A DNA stretch of 64,000 nt from contig NC_052506.1 of NCBI RefSeq assembly GCF_014356525.2, forward strand, positions 25,790,372 to 25,854,371, in the 5' to 3' direction. Below the pieces are notes generated by a model. That model did no database searches. It saw only the letters and a list, made by a program, of their open reading frames with translations, and had not been told where the DNA came from. A program made the position numbers and the translations under genes. This document shows, piece by piece, positions 1 through 10,800 of the stretch. The first letter of the stretch is position 1. Each line of letters starts with the position of its first letter. Source of the stretch: Nilaparvata lugens (lineage: Eukaryota > Arthropoda > Insecta > Hemiptera > Delphacidae).

Positions 1-1205
1 ACCAATGCCAATAGCTACGTCAATGCCTGCACCAATGCCAAAATCTGCGCCAATGCTGCACCAATGCCAATAGCTACGCAAATGCCTGCGCCAATGCTGA
101 TGCCAACACCAAAATCAAAGCCAATATCTGCGCCAATGCTGATGCCAAAATCTGTGCCAATGCTAATGCCAATGCCTGCGCCAATGCCAATGCCTGCGCC
201 AATGCCAATATCAACGCCGATGCCAAAGCCGACACCAAAGCATACGCCAATAGCAATGCCAATGCTTATTGCTGACTCTGTATCTCAAACTTCAACACTA
301 CTGCATTACCTGGAGGTAATTGCCATCCATGTTCACATTCACAACTTTGAATTCAGAAGAACAGTCACAGTATCATGAAAGAATTGATTCAAAAAATCCT
401 CTCCTAAATTATTCCTGTATGCAGAACTCTAAACCTTGAAAGCTGAAAATATCAAAAAACCAAACCTTACCTAAATTAATCCTCACCTAAATTAATCCTG
501 TATGCAGCGTCTATCTCTTTTCCAAAAAAGAATTACATTGTCATTTCAAGCCTGAAATGTACATTGTATAATTACAAATATGATACAAAATTTATGTGAC
601 TCTGTATCAAGTTTGGAATGCAGCCGTCTACTACAAACATGAAGCAATGCTAACTGAGATGTCACCTGTATCGAGTTTGGAATGCAGCTGTCTACTACAA
701 ACATGAAGCAATGCTAACTGAGATGTCACCTGTATCGAGTTTGATATGCATCAGTCGACTACAAGTATCAGCCCAACACTACGTGCATCCAGATCAGCCC
801 AACACTTAACGTCATCACATTGGAGTCACACTTAACTGAAAATCATACTGAGTGCCTTAACGGACTGTTTTCCAAAATGTGCATCAATAAAATCAACCGC
901 ATCAATAGTGAAAGAAATGAACATTTTTTGATTTATTGAAATTTTATGTGAAAATTAAATGTAACAATTCATCAATTCATTTAAAAAAAAAAAATAATAA
1001 TAATAAATTTTTCATTCAACATACTAAATTTTTTTTTATGCAATAAAAATTAAATTTTCTATCTATTAAATTTATGTGCAATTTCAAAAAACTATTCTTT
1101 ACATATTAAACTTTCTGTTGAGATATTTTTCTTTAAATTATAAAGCTAAATCAAAAGTAATATTGATATTCTATATTTGAGATATTGTTTGGAAACATAT
1201 TTCAA
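1..1205 (+). repeat. Dispersed repeat, copy 1 (opposite orientation to the 29.3-30.9 kb copy)
   Basis: This block matches the reverse complement of about 29285-30905, including the minisatellite (1-262), the unique stretch after it, a tandem repeat of about 64 bp near 600-745, and the AT-rich tail. It therefore belongs to an interspersed family and is cut by the window start. The right edge lies near 1205, where the similarity stops. The other copy continues about 180 bp further, to a polypurine tract and an LTR. That suggests this copy is a fragment of the same LTR-retrotransposon family that lacks its 3' end. Family membership is inference. Confidence 0.75.
64..378 (+). other. Pro/Met/Thr repeat reading frame with conserved tail
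   Basis: The frame reads a degenerate six-base periodicity as Met-Pro-x-Pro type repeats. After the repeats it runs through about 38 non-repetitive residues (LIAD..VSQTSTL..HYLEV) to a stop at 376-378. The same tail, stop included, is present on the minus strand at 30126-30240 in the other copy of this repeat, with scattered substitutions. That conservation hints at a real mobile-element protein, but the repeat part could simply be a minisatellite open by chance. No family is recognised. Confidence 0.35.
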
Positions 1206-1243
1206 TAACCTAAATTTTGATTCGGGCAGTTTAGTTTAAATTG

Positions 1244-1325
1244 GAAATGGAACAGTTTTGGGCATGAGCCTGTTGTGCCTTTCCTCATGTCAAGTATTTA
1301 TACACAATGTGATAAATAAATAATA
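1244..1325. repeat. Short dispersed tail repeat
   Basis: A block with the consensus GGAA-TGG-ACAG-TTTGGGC-A-GCCTGTTGTGCC followed by a short tetranucleotide (AAAT) run. Related blocks appear at 2405-2500 and, tandemly amplified, at 56085-56450 and 62273-62640. It looks like the conserved end of a small non-autonomous element. The class is unknown. Confidence 0.45.
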
Positions 1326-1556
1326 TTTTATTAAAATTAATCTTAATTTCAGAACCAGGTTTCATGGTAACACCTACCACATCTTCAGCTGAGCTGATGT
1401 ATTTTTCTTTCAATTATGGAGAATTACCACAACATCTCTTACCATACAATCAAATTATATAAATAATATTTTCACTATACCGGACATGTGATACCGATAT
1501 GTGGGAATCCAGGTTGATTGTTAATGTTGAAACGCAGTCGTGCTTGTTTTTAATAG

Positions 1557-1745
1557 TTGATTGTGTGTTGTGGTCCAGCAATGTCGCACCAGGAGGAAAG
1601 CCAGAGTACGCCGGCGCTGATCCAGCTGCCTGATACAATGGACGACGTCGCCTGCTGCAGTTCGCTCAGCATCATCCCCGAGAACAACCTCCTCGAGAGC
1701 TGCACCCGCCTTTCCATCAGCTTGGAGGAGAATGGCCTCTTCAAG
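1557..1745 (+). CDS. Host gene, internal exon (exon A of the window)
   Basis: This is a GC-rich open segment in AT-rich surroundings. The acceptor is a T-rich tract ending in AATAG at 1556 and the donor is AAG|GTGAAT after 1745. It has 63 codons, phase 0 at both ends, and includes QEESQSTPALIQLPDTMDD and a Cys-Ser-Ser-Leu stretch. It ends in a Leu/Glu-rich piece, ISLEENGLFK. Joining it to exon B keeps the frame open. The protein is not recognised; the style is that of a cytoplasmic low-complexity tail. Earlier exons lie left of the window. An alternative start at the ATG at 1581 would make it a first exon, but the good acceptor argues for an internal one. Confidence 0.6.
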
Positions 1746-2075
1746 GTGAATTTTCCATTAGTTAAACCTCTCTTATTAGGTTGCCTCTTCATTAGTTTAC
1801 AGGGAAATTACCTCTTCAAGGTAACCTTTCCATCAGTTAACCCCCTTTTATTAGGTTTCCTCTTCATTAGTTTACAGGAAAATTACATCTTCAAGGTAAC
1901 CTTTCCATTAGTTAAACCCCTTTTATTAGCTTGCCTCTCCATAAGTTTACAGGAAAATTACCTTTACCTCTTAAAAGGAAGGTTACTTCAACCTCTTTAT
2001 CAAGTTAAACCTCTATTATTAGGTCGCCTCTTCATTAGTTTACAGGAGAATGTCCTCTTCAAGGTAACTAGCGCA
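1746..2075 (+). repeat. Minisatellite of about 73 bp copied from the exon A 3' splice region
   Basis: About four diverged units follow the exon. Each resembles the last 36 bases of exon A plus its donor. Three units keep a TTTACAG acceptor-like site, an 18-base insert and AAG|GTAAC: inserts 1803-1820, 1878-1895 and 2046-2063. Each insert is six codons in phase 0 reading [G/E]N..FK. The third unit in order has lost its donor. A further unit lies at about 2721-2756, beyond the MITE, so the MITE split the array. Confidence 0.75.
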
Positions 2076-2118
2076 TATTAAAATTTACCATCTTTTATCA
2101 ACAGACCACTCCATACTT

Positions 2119-2718
2119 TAGTGAGGTCTCCGTTATAATGACAGTGAAGAAAGATAGGAGAAAAGTGTTGCTGATTCTCTGCCTTCTACAGTGTGGCTCA
2201 CGTTGTAATGGCAGTATTTGATTTACTGTGGTGTTGCTATCTTTGCCTCACATTTGAAACATCAGGGAGTGATATCCTTCTCACAACGTTGCCAGATCAT
2301 TTTCAAGTAGAAATATAATTGATTAATTATAAATCGAACTTGAACGTTTTACAGTAGAAACATAACCTTTTTTTGGGCATTTTATTAATTTATCAAAATA
2401 AATTTGGGAATGGAATAGATTTGGGCCAAGCCTGTTGTTCCTTCCTAATCATATTTATATGATTTGTGATTCTGTCCACGAATAAATAAATAAATTAACA
2501 CAATATTAAATCTCAATCATGAGAATGAATCATTAGATATATTGAAAATATATTTTTTCTTTGCGTATAAAATATAATTTATTATTCTTAACAAAATGAA
2601 AAGTTAATATTTCATCAGATATATCGGTATCAGCTATATGAAGGTGGAGGCAAAGCATAGAATCGGCAACGCTGTTCTTCTATCTTTCTCCACTGTCATT
2701 ATAACGTGAACCTCACTA
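2119..2718. mobile_element. MITE, family 1 (TAGTGAGGT termini)
   Basis: Inverted ends TAGTGAGGT and ACCTCACTA are followed inward by matching CGTTATAATG-CAGTG arms, about 600 bp end to end with no coding capacity. A second member lies at 16631-17070 with the same ends and the same subterminal 'CTATCTTT' and 'GGCAACG' blocks, and a weaker piece lies near 14018-14130. It is a non-autonomous DNA transposon; the superfamily is not assigned. Confidence 0.75.
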
Positions 2719-3054
2719 TGTGTCGCCTCTTCATTAGTTTGAAGGAAAATGGCCTGTGATCATTTCACCACCTAGTATCAATTAATATTGACCACTCCAT
2801 AATGTACCTCTTAACTTGTTACCTCTCCCTCTAGCTCTGTACTTCCATATGTGGGTCACAGGAAGAGGGGACTCCTTCTGCCTCAACTGCGCTCACAATA
2901 CTTTTAATATGTAAAAAGCGGAACAAATGCATTAAATCTATTTTTAATCTGTATCTCTAATTCATTTTATTTATTTGAGCAGAATACAAGTTTATTAAAA
3001 AGATATGCATTATAACAATTCGGTTTTTTGTAAGGTTATCTAGTGCAGCAGAAC

Positions 3055-3235
3055 AGCGTCGAAATTGCCTTAGTATTCTTTATTGATTCATGCAATATGT
3101 ACATCATCAAAATGATAGGTAGAGAAAAAGTAAGGTAACCTTGTGCTATTCCACTATTGTGTGGATAAGGTTATACATAGTCCGAAATAGGTCAAGTCTT
3201 GTAGTTGTTCACTTCACAAAATGTTCAGCCGTTAA
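3055..3235 (+). repeat. Intronic repeat, inverted partner of 14990-15150
   Basis: About 150 bp here matches the reverse complement of 14990-15150, for example around the AAGGTAACCTTGTGCTATTC block and the CATAGTCCGAAATAG block. The two copies face each other and enclose exons B and C of the host gene. Confidence 0.7.
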
Positions 3236-3539
3236 TTATTTTCACAAAGTAAATTTTTAAATTTAGATGCTTCAAAACTAAGTATGCTGCACATGTCAGT
3301 ATGATAGCTGAGATGAAGTTCAGTCGAAGCTCTCTCGTGGGGCACTCAGCATCCTCGTGAAATCAGTTTCTAGTACAAAAATAGGCCACATTGTCAATAG
3401 CTGGTGACAAAATGTTGATCTTGGTGCATCCTTATGCAATCAAACTCACAATACCTATTTATCATTATTAATTCAATATTCATTCAATAATCATTCTCTC
3501 ATTCCCAATTCAATAATAAGCTTCGAACAAAATGATGCG

Positions 3540-4960
3540 AGCTTAAGCTACGCTTACACCAAAGTTGTCGACAAAATGTTGTTCACAAGTGGTTTTCTAC
3601 ATAAAAGATTTTCATTTTTTGGCGTGAACTTGTAGAAGGTGAACATTTTTTTTGCAACTTTCTCAGAGTTTTCCACACTGAGTTGTCTGTTGACAACATC
3701 CTTTTATATTTACCGACTCTGTGTAGGAAACAAATTCTGTTGAAAGAAATTCAAATTCAAATTGGTTTATTCAAGAAATATGACATATTTACAAAATATA
3801 ACAGTGTTATGAATTATACGAATAATTCTCCCTGCCTGGATAATTTGTCCGTGTGCAGGGAGGAGTCGCAAATTATCAGACAGAAGGCAAACGCTAGCAA
3901 TAATAAAATAAATAACAAACTATGAATAATAATGAAATTTAAAAGAATAATAACAAAGTTTATTATAATGATGAATATTAAAACTAAACTAAACATAAAA
4001 AAACATAAGTTTCAGCTCGACGGCGTTTTAAGGGCTGAGTTGGGAGTAATAGCTCTATTAGCGTGGTATTGTGTGTAATATTTGAATGGTATTTGGTGTT
4101 CAGAAATAGAAATATTCATCTATATAGATGTAGAAGAGCCTCCGCAGCATCTGAACCGATGCAGAGCAGCCATCTGCTCACTCTCCGCTTGTGGAAGGAT
4201 TTCTAAAAGTTGACGAAAAAATGTTGCTGTGCTTTCAAAGAAATTTACAACAAATTGCGACAATATGTTAGAAACTTAGTTGACAACTCTGGTGAAAACC
4301 CGCGTTTACTATTTAGCTTATCAGTTTTATTTTCTGTCGACTTCTTAGTAATTATAAAGGCGCGTTTACATCAGAGTTGTCAACTAAGTTTTCAACAAAT
4401 TTCGTCAATTTGTTGCAAATTACTTAGTAATCACAGCAACATTTTGTCGTGAATTTGCAGAAATCCTTGTTTTTTTAACTTTTTGTTTCCCATTCAGTGT
4501 CGGTAAAGATAAAAATAAAGTTCCCTGGTTCCCCCTTTACATGTCCACGCCAACTACGCTCTCTCAGAATTGACAACTTTTCAACTTTTGTTCTTCTACC
4601 CTTGAGAACAGCAACTTGTTTTTTCAAAAACCTTGGCAACTTTTTTGTAGGAAACTATTTTTGGACTACATTTGGTTGATAGTTTTGTTCCAGAAATCAA
4701 ATTGCGGCTATTTGTAGCCAATTTATTGAAATCACAGCAACAATTTGTCGTCTCCTTTTTCAACAACAATCCCTTCTTGTTTTCAACAACTTTTTGTTAC
4801 CCATCCAGCGTGGGAAACAATGAGAAAGTTGCCAAAAAATTTGTAAGAAAACAAATTGCTGTTCTCAAATGTAGGGCAACTTTGACACCAGACCTCAACC
4901 ACAGCCAGGTCATACAATATTCATTCATAGCTCCTCCCATTGTGTCATTTGAAAAATCTG
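3540..4960. mobile_element. Cluster of MITE-like hairpins (GTTGTCAAC/ACAAATTTGT type)
   Basis: Several diverged inverted blocks built on CAGCAACA-TTTGTCG and GTTGTCAACTAAGTTT recur through this stretch. The clearest is a palindromic element at about 4210-4456, whose arms 4213-4318 and 4353-4455 are near reverse complements. Other pieces lie at 3550-3680 and 4720-4880. Open frames here (for example 4672-5043) are the low-complexity reading of these arms and are not called as genes. Confidence 0.55.
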
Positions 4961-5094
4961 ACACAAAATGTGAGCCAGCCACGTCATCAATGTTGATTCA
5001 TAGCTCATCCGATAGTGTTTTATTACAGAGAAAGAAGAGATGAATCGTTTTATGTGGTCCGATTGTGCCACCTGAAAACTCTGGACCAGACCTG

Positions 5095-5250
5095 AGCTGA
5101 CCAATTTGTCTGTGTCTGATGGTGCTCACTAATTTGTCTGTGTCTGATGGTGCTCACTAATTTGTCTGTGTCTGATGGTGCCCACTAATATCTCTGTGTC
5201 TGATGGTGCCTACTAATATGTATGTGTCTAATGGTGTCCTCCCATTTGTC
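5095..5250 (+). repeat. Tandem repeat of about 28-30 bp up to the exon B acceptor
   Basis: Five or so copies of a unit with the core TTTGTCTGTGTCTGATGGTG run directly into the pyrimidine tract and TTAG acceptor of exon B. The last unit (ATTTGTCTTAG) grades into the splice site, so the array looks derived from, or is part of, the 3' splice region. Confidence 0.75.
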
Positions 5251-5254
5251 TTAG

Positions 5255-5383
5255 GGCTCCAGTCGCTCTTCGTCGAGTAGTGCGACGGCGACCGCAAGTC
5301 ACAGCCACCACATGACCTTGGATGAGTTGCGCGCCGTCAACCGATACGCAGAGAGCACCAAAAGTCTGTCCTACTTGCCGCAG
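5255..5383 (+). CDS. Host gene, internal exon (exon B)
   Basis: The acceptor is TTGTCTTAG at 5254 and the donor is CAG|GTAACT after 5383. Exactly 43 codons, phase 0 on both sides, so the exon could be skipped without breaking frame. It starts with a Ser-rich run and His residues (SHSHH) and then reads MTLDELRAVNRYAESTKSL. The second half is high-complexity and probably a conserved motif. GC content is well above the flanks. Function is not recognised. Confidence 0.75.
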
Positions 5384-5486
5384 GTAACTATCTACAACTT
5401 TCAACTCTAATAATATAGTAACTATATTACTGTTACTATAACTATTACTATTACTGTAACTATATAACTGTTATAATAGTTCATCC

Positions 5487-5697
5487 TCTATACTAATAAA
5501 GGAAAGAATTGGCTTATACACGTACGGGATAGGAAATTCACGAGTGACGCATCATCACGTCTGAACTGTACTGATTAACTTGAAATGTTGCATATAGATT
5601 CTTAATTTACCGAGGATGGTTATAGGCCTATTTTAAATTCTTCAAGATTTCAGAAGTTTTTAATTAGACCCTTGCTGAGCACGGGTTACCTGTTAGT
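5487..5697 (+). mobile_element. Short Helitron-like non-autonomous element
   Basis: Begins TCTATACTAATAAAGG and ends in a small hairpin region followed by CTGTTAGT, a weak form of the CTAGT-type Helitron end. The internal sequence is shared with 9110-9351 (GGCTTATACACGTACGGGAT). No coding capacity. Helitron assignment rests on the terminal style. Confidence 0.5.
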
Positions 5698-6129
5698 TAA
5701 ATATAATTATCATTTGCCCACGCACAAGCCTAGAGCCCTTGTGGTTATCATCACTCAGATGATTTGATGTATTTGATGATGAATTTGTCGATGTGGCGGG
5801 GGGGGGGTCGCTCGGGCTCTGGCAGGGAGTCAGGGTTAAACGCTCCCCTCCCCCCGCCCATCCCATCAGCTCCGCCATAGTAGCCGTTCCTGGAATACAA
5901 TTAATATAATACTATACTATGGAAATTAATTCATTATTCATTCATTCATTATCAGCAGAAATATTTATTGAAGTAATAATGGATCCTAGTATTTGTAAGG
6001 CTTATTAAATTGTCAATTGAATTAATATTCATTTGTTCACAAGCAACACGTATTCACTGGTCTTTTGTTAAAATGGTACAGACAAAACCGAACGCCATTT
6101 AACAGATGTTAGGTTATTTTTTAATGTAA

Positions 6130-6600
6130 CTGTTATCTCTATACATAAATAAAAGACTAATCCCCGACAGACTGAAATCACACCACAGGCCCAAACTACT
6201 GAGCCTAAAAACTTGAAATTTTGCACAATTGTCTATGGTAGCCTCAAAACATCCACTAAGAAAGGATTTTCAGGAATTTGCCCCCCTGAGGGAGCTGGGG
6301 CCCCCAAAAATTTTGTACTTTTTAACCGTTCATTTCACAGTAAAGTCATAAGGAACATTTTTGTTCAGCTACGAAAAAAATTAGATCTATGCATAAAAAT
6401 TCTGATCAGGAGCACAGGGGGGTTCAGGAGAGGGCATTTTTCGAAAATTTTGATGTAAAATCACTTTACAGCTCAAACTAATTGGCCTACAGACCAGACT
6501 TAAAACTTTACACAAATATTCTTCAAACATGCTAGACGCGCACTAAGAACGGATTTTGAGATATTTTGCCTCTAAGGGTTTCAAAGGATGAAAAAGGATC
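6130..6600 (+). repeat. Possible diverged Helitron-like or unknown repeat
   Basis: Opens with CTCTATACATAAATAAAAG and contains 'ACTTGAAATTTTGCAC', which resembles the 'CTTGAAATTTTGCATA' block of the Helitron-like copy at 9110-9351. It then shows an internal duplication of about 230 bp: the 'TTTTGCACAATTG..GCCTCAAAACATCC' block is echoed after 6490. The open frame 6213-6458 here has no protein character. Confidence 0.3.
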
Positions 6601-6628
6601 CTATTAAGTAAGGTTATGAACAAAGTGC

Positions 6629-7256
6629 TTAGACCAGTTATAGAATAGACACGCTGGGAAGTCTAGCCTCTGAAGCCAACATCTATTGCCAAATCCACCC
6701 ATCTTGACGTCACAACAGTGACGTCACACATCGTATGAAAAACTATCCGATTGTGTCTATTTCATATTCATGGTGTTTTTAGGTTATTTCTAGCTACGGA
6801 CAAAAACTATATCGGTTAAGTTATATTGTGTTATGTGATATCGGCTTCAAAGTTATAATGTGTATTGAAAATAATAAGGTACGGTAGCCTACAAAACTAG
6901 TTTTTTGTTATGCTGCAATGAGTTCACTTACATCATAACCAAGGATAATATTACAGTTACAACTTACAATATTCATGTGTATAAATTTCAACTTACGCAT
7001 GAAAAGATATTCCACTTTTTTCCTAAAAAATTCAGTGCAATTATATGCTGCGCAGGAGATTTCCATTTTCATAAATAACAATCTGCTATAGAAAACAAGC
7101 TATGTTTAACAATAATGTAAGTAAAAACACCACACTTACAATGCGTGACGTCACTGTTGTGACGTCAAGATGGGTGGATTTGGCAGTAGATGTTGGCTTC
7201 ATCGACTTTCAGTATGAATATACAATGGGGCCGTGTCTATTCTATAACTGGTCTAA
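6629..7256. mobile_element. MITE of about 628 bp (TTAGACCAGTTATAGAATAGAC termini)
   Basis: Ends are TTAGACCAGTTATAGAATAG and its reverse complement. Subterminal arms of about 100 bp also pair: the TGACGTCACAACAGTGACGTCA block is mirrored near 7145-7170. No coding capacity is seen. The arms carry two TGACGTCA (CRE-like) palindromes each. Confidence 0.8.
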
Positions 7257-7964
7257 GGTAAAGTGAAAGCCATATGGAACTGAGATAATTGACACATGAT
7301 ATTCTAACATATGTTGTAATCATTGGAAAGCTTAAAATAATTTTGTCAATCAGCTGATCAAATTAATTTAGCGCGAGCTTGCCACGTGTGTATTCCATTG
7401 TTGTATGCTTGGCTACGCAGTTCGGATTGCGTCTTCTATCAGCTGTATGGAGTCATATACATTCCGATTGGAAAAGAGCACAGAGATTTTCTTTGGTTAG
7501 GAGTTTGTTGATAATTATTTTTTCAAATTCAAATTCCATTGCTATCAAAAATCACATTGAAAACTTTCTCAATATACAACAAGATTACAAACATATACCT
7601 ACATATTTATTTGTAGCACGACCAGAAAAAGACAAATTTGAGTACTATCCGTGAGTTCATTCAATATAACTTATATATTATTTTTCGTTAATATTTTGTG
7701 AATAAAAAGTACGAGTTGATGAGAGATGTGAGTAACTCCTTATATTTGATCCAAATGGTCATTCATATTGTAGTAGTCTGGGTCACTGCAATCAAAAGTT
7801 TTTTATTCTGTGGCTAATAAATTTCATACGTATTAATTGCCCATAATGTATCCAGTGTCCATAATGGAAGTGATTGAACTACTGAAAATTAATGGCTTAC
7901 TGGTCCCTCATAGAATTCATAGTATTCCTGGTGATTGAGTCTGTCTTTTTTCAAAGCGTTGACT

Positions 7965-8910
7965 ATTAATAATAAAGCTTTATTTATAAATAGCTTACCC
8001 GGCGAACTTCGTACCGCCAAAATGTCAATGTATCTCATGTTACACTTAACTTTATTTGCTGAATCATGAAATTTATCTGACAATCAATATTTTCATTCAC
8101 ATCTCAATAAAGACTTCATATGTGCTTTGTCATGCAGCATTCATTATTCCGAAAACATATTCTTCTCAATCAATTGGTAATAATATCTATTAGTAAAGTG
8201 TTGAATTAAAAAAATAGATAGGTTAAATCAGTATTTCAAAGATGAATTCAATGTTTTCATAGTTGTTGATTGTCAATAGATGGTCCAGGAAAAATGCGAT
8301 GTACGATGAATCACACAGAATTCCATATTCTTTTCATCTTCCATTTTAGGATGAATATAAGCTAAGCGAAATTCAAATAAATTGTAAATTATCCTCTCAT
8401 TCTTCAGTAATCATTGAATGCAATATGAACAACTCTCTTTCATGAGGTGAATAATTTTTTTTCAACATTTCCCAGTTTCTCAATGATAGGGGAGTGATAA
8501 TTATTTGTATAAGTCTTCTAAGGAACCATTATCTACACAGCTGGTACCAATCAACTACACTTCAACTCCAAACTACCGTTTCAATACCAGTACACAATTT
8601 TCACAGGGTGACATGTTTATTACAGCTGGTAACTTTAGATGCTGAAATTATATTATCATATTATCTTGATCATCTTTCCGTTCTTCAGTAGCCGCTCGGC
8701 CGACAATTTCGAAAACATAGCTCTGTAAAATAGATTAATAAATAATTATTTTTAGCCACCCCCTATTAAAATTTCTGTTCAGAAACCATCCCCAATATTC
8801 ACACAACATATTCCCAAAGTTGCATGCCGTTATGTCAAGTAGTTTTCAAGTCCATAGGGAACAAACATACAAACATACATTCATCTTTATCTACTGTATA
8901 TAGATTTACA
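7965..8910 (+). mobile_element. LINE/SINE-like remnant (RTE-style tail)
   Basis: The left part has an 'AGCTTACCCGGCGAACTTCGTACCGCC' block (split here by description, about 7991-8017). The right part has 'AACCATCCCCAATATTCACAC' and 'TTTTCAAGTCCATAGGGAAC', followed by (ACAAACAT)-like repeats. These are the style of RTE-type tails common in insects. No intact reading frame remains. Element identity is inferred from memory of such tails and is uncertain. Confidence 0.4.
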
Positions 8911-9109
8911 TTTAAATGAAAGCCTCTCTAAATGGAGGTAGAATGATAAGGTTGACAACTTTCAGTTCTGTTGTTTTAACATTTTTTTTCAAATCACTTT
9001 CAAAAAGTTCACGTAGTACTATACCTACTATTGTTTTTGAGCCACTTCTGGCGCTATCATAGTTTCACCACTATTCTGTTCCACAGTCCTATCTCTTGCA
9101 GTCGTTAAC

Positions 9110-9351
9110 TATATATCTATAATTAATTAAGTAAAGAACTGGCTTATACACGTACGGGATAGGGAAATTATGTTTGACGCATCATCACGTCTGAACTACT
9201 GGACTAATTGACTTGAAATTTTGCATATAGATTCTTAATCAACCAAGGATGGTTATAGGCCTATTTCCAATTCTTCAAAATTTCATTACGTCTAGTTTTC
9301 AGTTTGTCAAGTTTAAGAATAGATCCTTGCGGAGCACGGGTTCCTGCTAGT
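9110..9351 (+). mobile_element. Helitron-like non-autonomous element, second copy
   Basis: Shares GGCTTATACACGTACGGGAT, 'GACGCATCATCACGTCTGAAC' and 'GGATGGTTATAGGCCTATTT' with 5487-5697. Ends GCGGAGCACGGG-TCCTGCTAGT, a good match to the hairpin-plus-CTAGT Helitron 3' end. Confidence 0.55.
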
Positions 9352-9658
9352 TTTTCATATGTAATCAACTTCACAAAAATTATTTTTTCCTATCTTTTTT
9401 TAAAAATGACAGTATTAAATGTAGGTTACCCACTAGAAGAAAACATTTTAGGATTTCATTTGACAATTTTTGTCAATTACAGTAGTTCTTGAAAAAGCTG
9501 AGAAAACGCAGAAAAACGCAGATTTTGCCAAATTTGAACGTATTTGGTCCAGTAGATTTTTAGTTCTGTTGATTATGAATGAATGAGTGAGTGAGTGAAA
9601 AAGTGAATGAATTAGTGCTATATTCACAATAATGCTATGATTTTGTTTTGTAATAAAG

Positions 9659-9812
9659 GTGCACGAACGGCAGACAGCCAGAATGAGGACACGATCCGAG
9701 TGGTTCTTGAACCCGAGCGGGAAGCTAGGCCACAGCATGGACAGTGATCCCACCTCCATGCACATACTCAGGGGCTCCAATACGCTCACTCTCAGCTCCT
9801 CCGGCAATATTT
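9659..9812 (+). CDS. Host gene, internal exon (exon C)
   Basis: The acceptor is TAATAAAG at 9658 and the donor is ATTT|GTAAGT after 9812. It has 51 codons plus one base, so it starts in phase 0 and ends in phase 1. It reads VHERQTARMRTRSEWFLNPS, then a HSMDSDPTSMHIL motif and a Ser/Thr/Leu run. High-complexity with basic residues; likely a conserved part of the tail. The one leftover T joins GC of exon D to make a Cys codon. The protein family is not recognised. Confidence 0.75.
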
Positions 9813-10499
9813 GTAAGTATAAATATCAGCCAGTTATATAGTAAAAAATAATTTTTATACAGTAATAATATTCCAGCAGTTGGTTAACTGCAATTTCTAA
9901 TCCGTTTTGAACTATATTACACGACACTACAGTCTAATTTAGACTGCAGATTATCAACTTGGAGTTTGTCATGGATATTGTAATAGATGAGAATGCAATT
10001 TCTAATGAATCTTTCATATTCCATTTCATTTTAGTTGTGTTGGGTGTGATGTTGTAGTACTTTTCCATAATAAAAACACAAATTAGAACTGTCTGGTGAA
10101 ACCACGAAACCAGGTTCTGTTTATATGGTATTATATAATAAAAAAAGTGAGGCACAGTTTTAATTTTTGTTTTTCATTAGTTTTATTTATCAGCATTTAT
10201 ATTCTTAGTTTACAGTAAGCACTGTTAAAACAGGTGCCTCGTCAAAATATACCAGTAATCAGTAATATTTTAAAAAGTTGAACTTTATTCTATTTTACAT
10301 TATTGTTGTAAATGTGCTTTTGTAATTAACACTTTATTCATTAAAAGTTTGCATTTTTTGAACAAGATAAGAAAAAAAAACATCATCTTTCAACGAATCT
10401 CATAAAACTCCAACTTGTTATTTACTTGTAAACGTTGGTTGCTGAAACAGTCACCTTGACAACCGTGCTCACATGATATGTATCCATGTAGGGCTAGCC
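9813..10499. other. Intron sequence, nothing recognised
   Basis: AT-rich sequence with no supported gene, RNA or terminal repeats. The minus-strand frame 9934-10155 has biased composition and no family character. Confidence 0.5.
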
Positions 10500-10800
10500 T
10501 ACATCACTATCCCCCCCTTAGGGATGTTGGTCTCCAATATCCAGATTTCGTTGATAAGGTGGTAGCGTTTAACGTGTACAACCTCTGGTTTGGTTCTTCA
10601 TTCAGTTTTCATAATCCTGTACACAATATTATCATCCTCTTCACAATGTAGTACGGGCCTTCCTTTGCTCTTTCTAATTTGGAGCAAACATTTTTTTTCT
10701 TGAATTGCCAAATTCAATTCTTGTAAATAACAAAAAATTTGGATTCTCCGGATTTCCAATGAAACTTAAACAATTAGATATAGCATCATTTGATCCTTAA
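10500..10800 (-). pseudogene. Decayed gypsy-type pol C-terminus
   Basis: On the minus strand, fragments in shifting frames read LERAKEGPYYIVKRM and then KPEVVHVKRYHL. These match the pattern at the end of Ty3/gypsy integrases (GPY/F module, then 'VVHVNRLKPY'-like). Stops and frame changes separate them. It is a relic inside the intron between exons C and D. No LTR was identified around it. Confidence 0.5.

Noticed and set aside
1746..2081. Exon A continuing as a 174-codon protein through the repeat array
   Set aside because: The good donor at 1746 and phase-0 joining to exon B explain it better; the later units carry intron-like AG and GT sites and lower GC.
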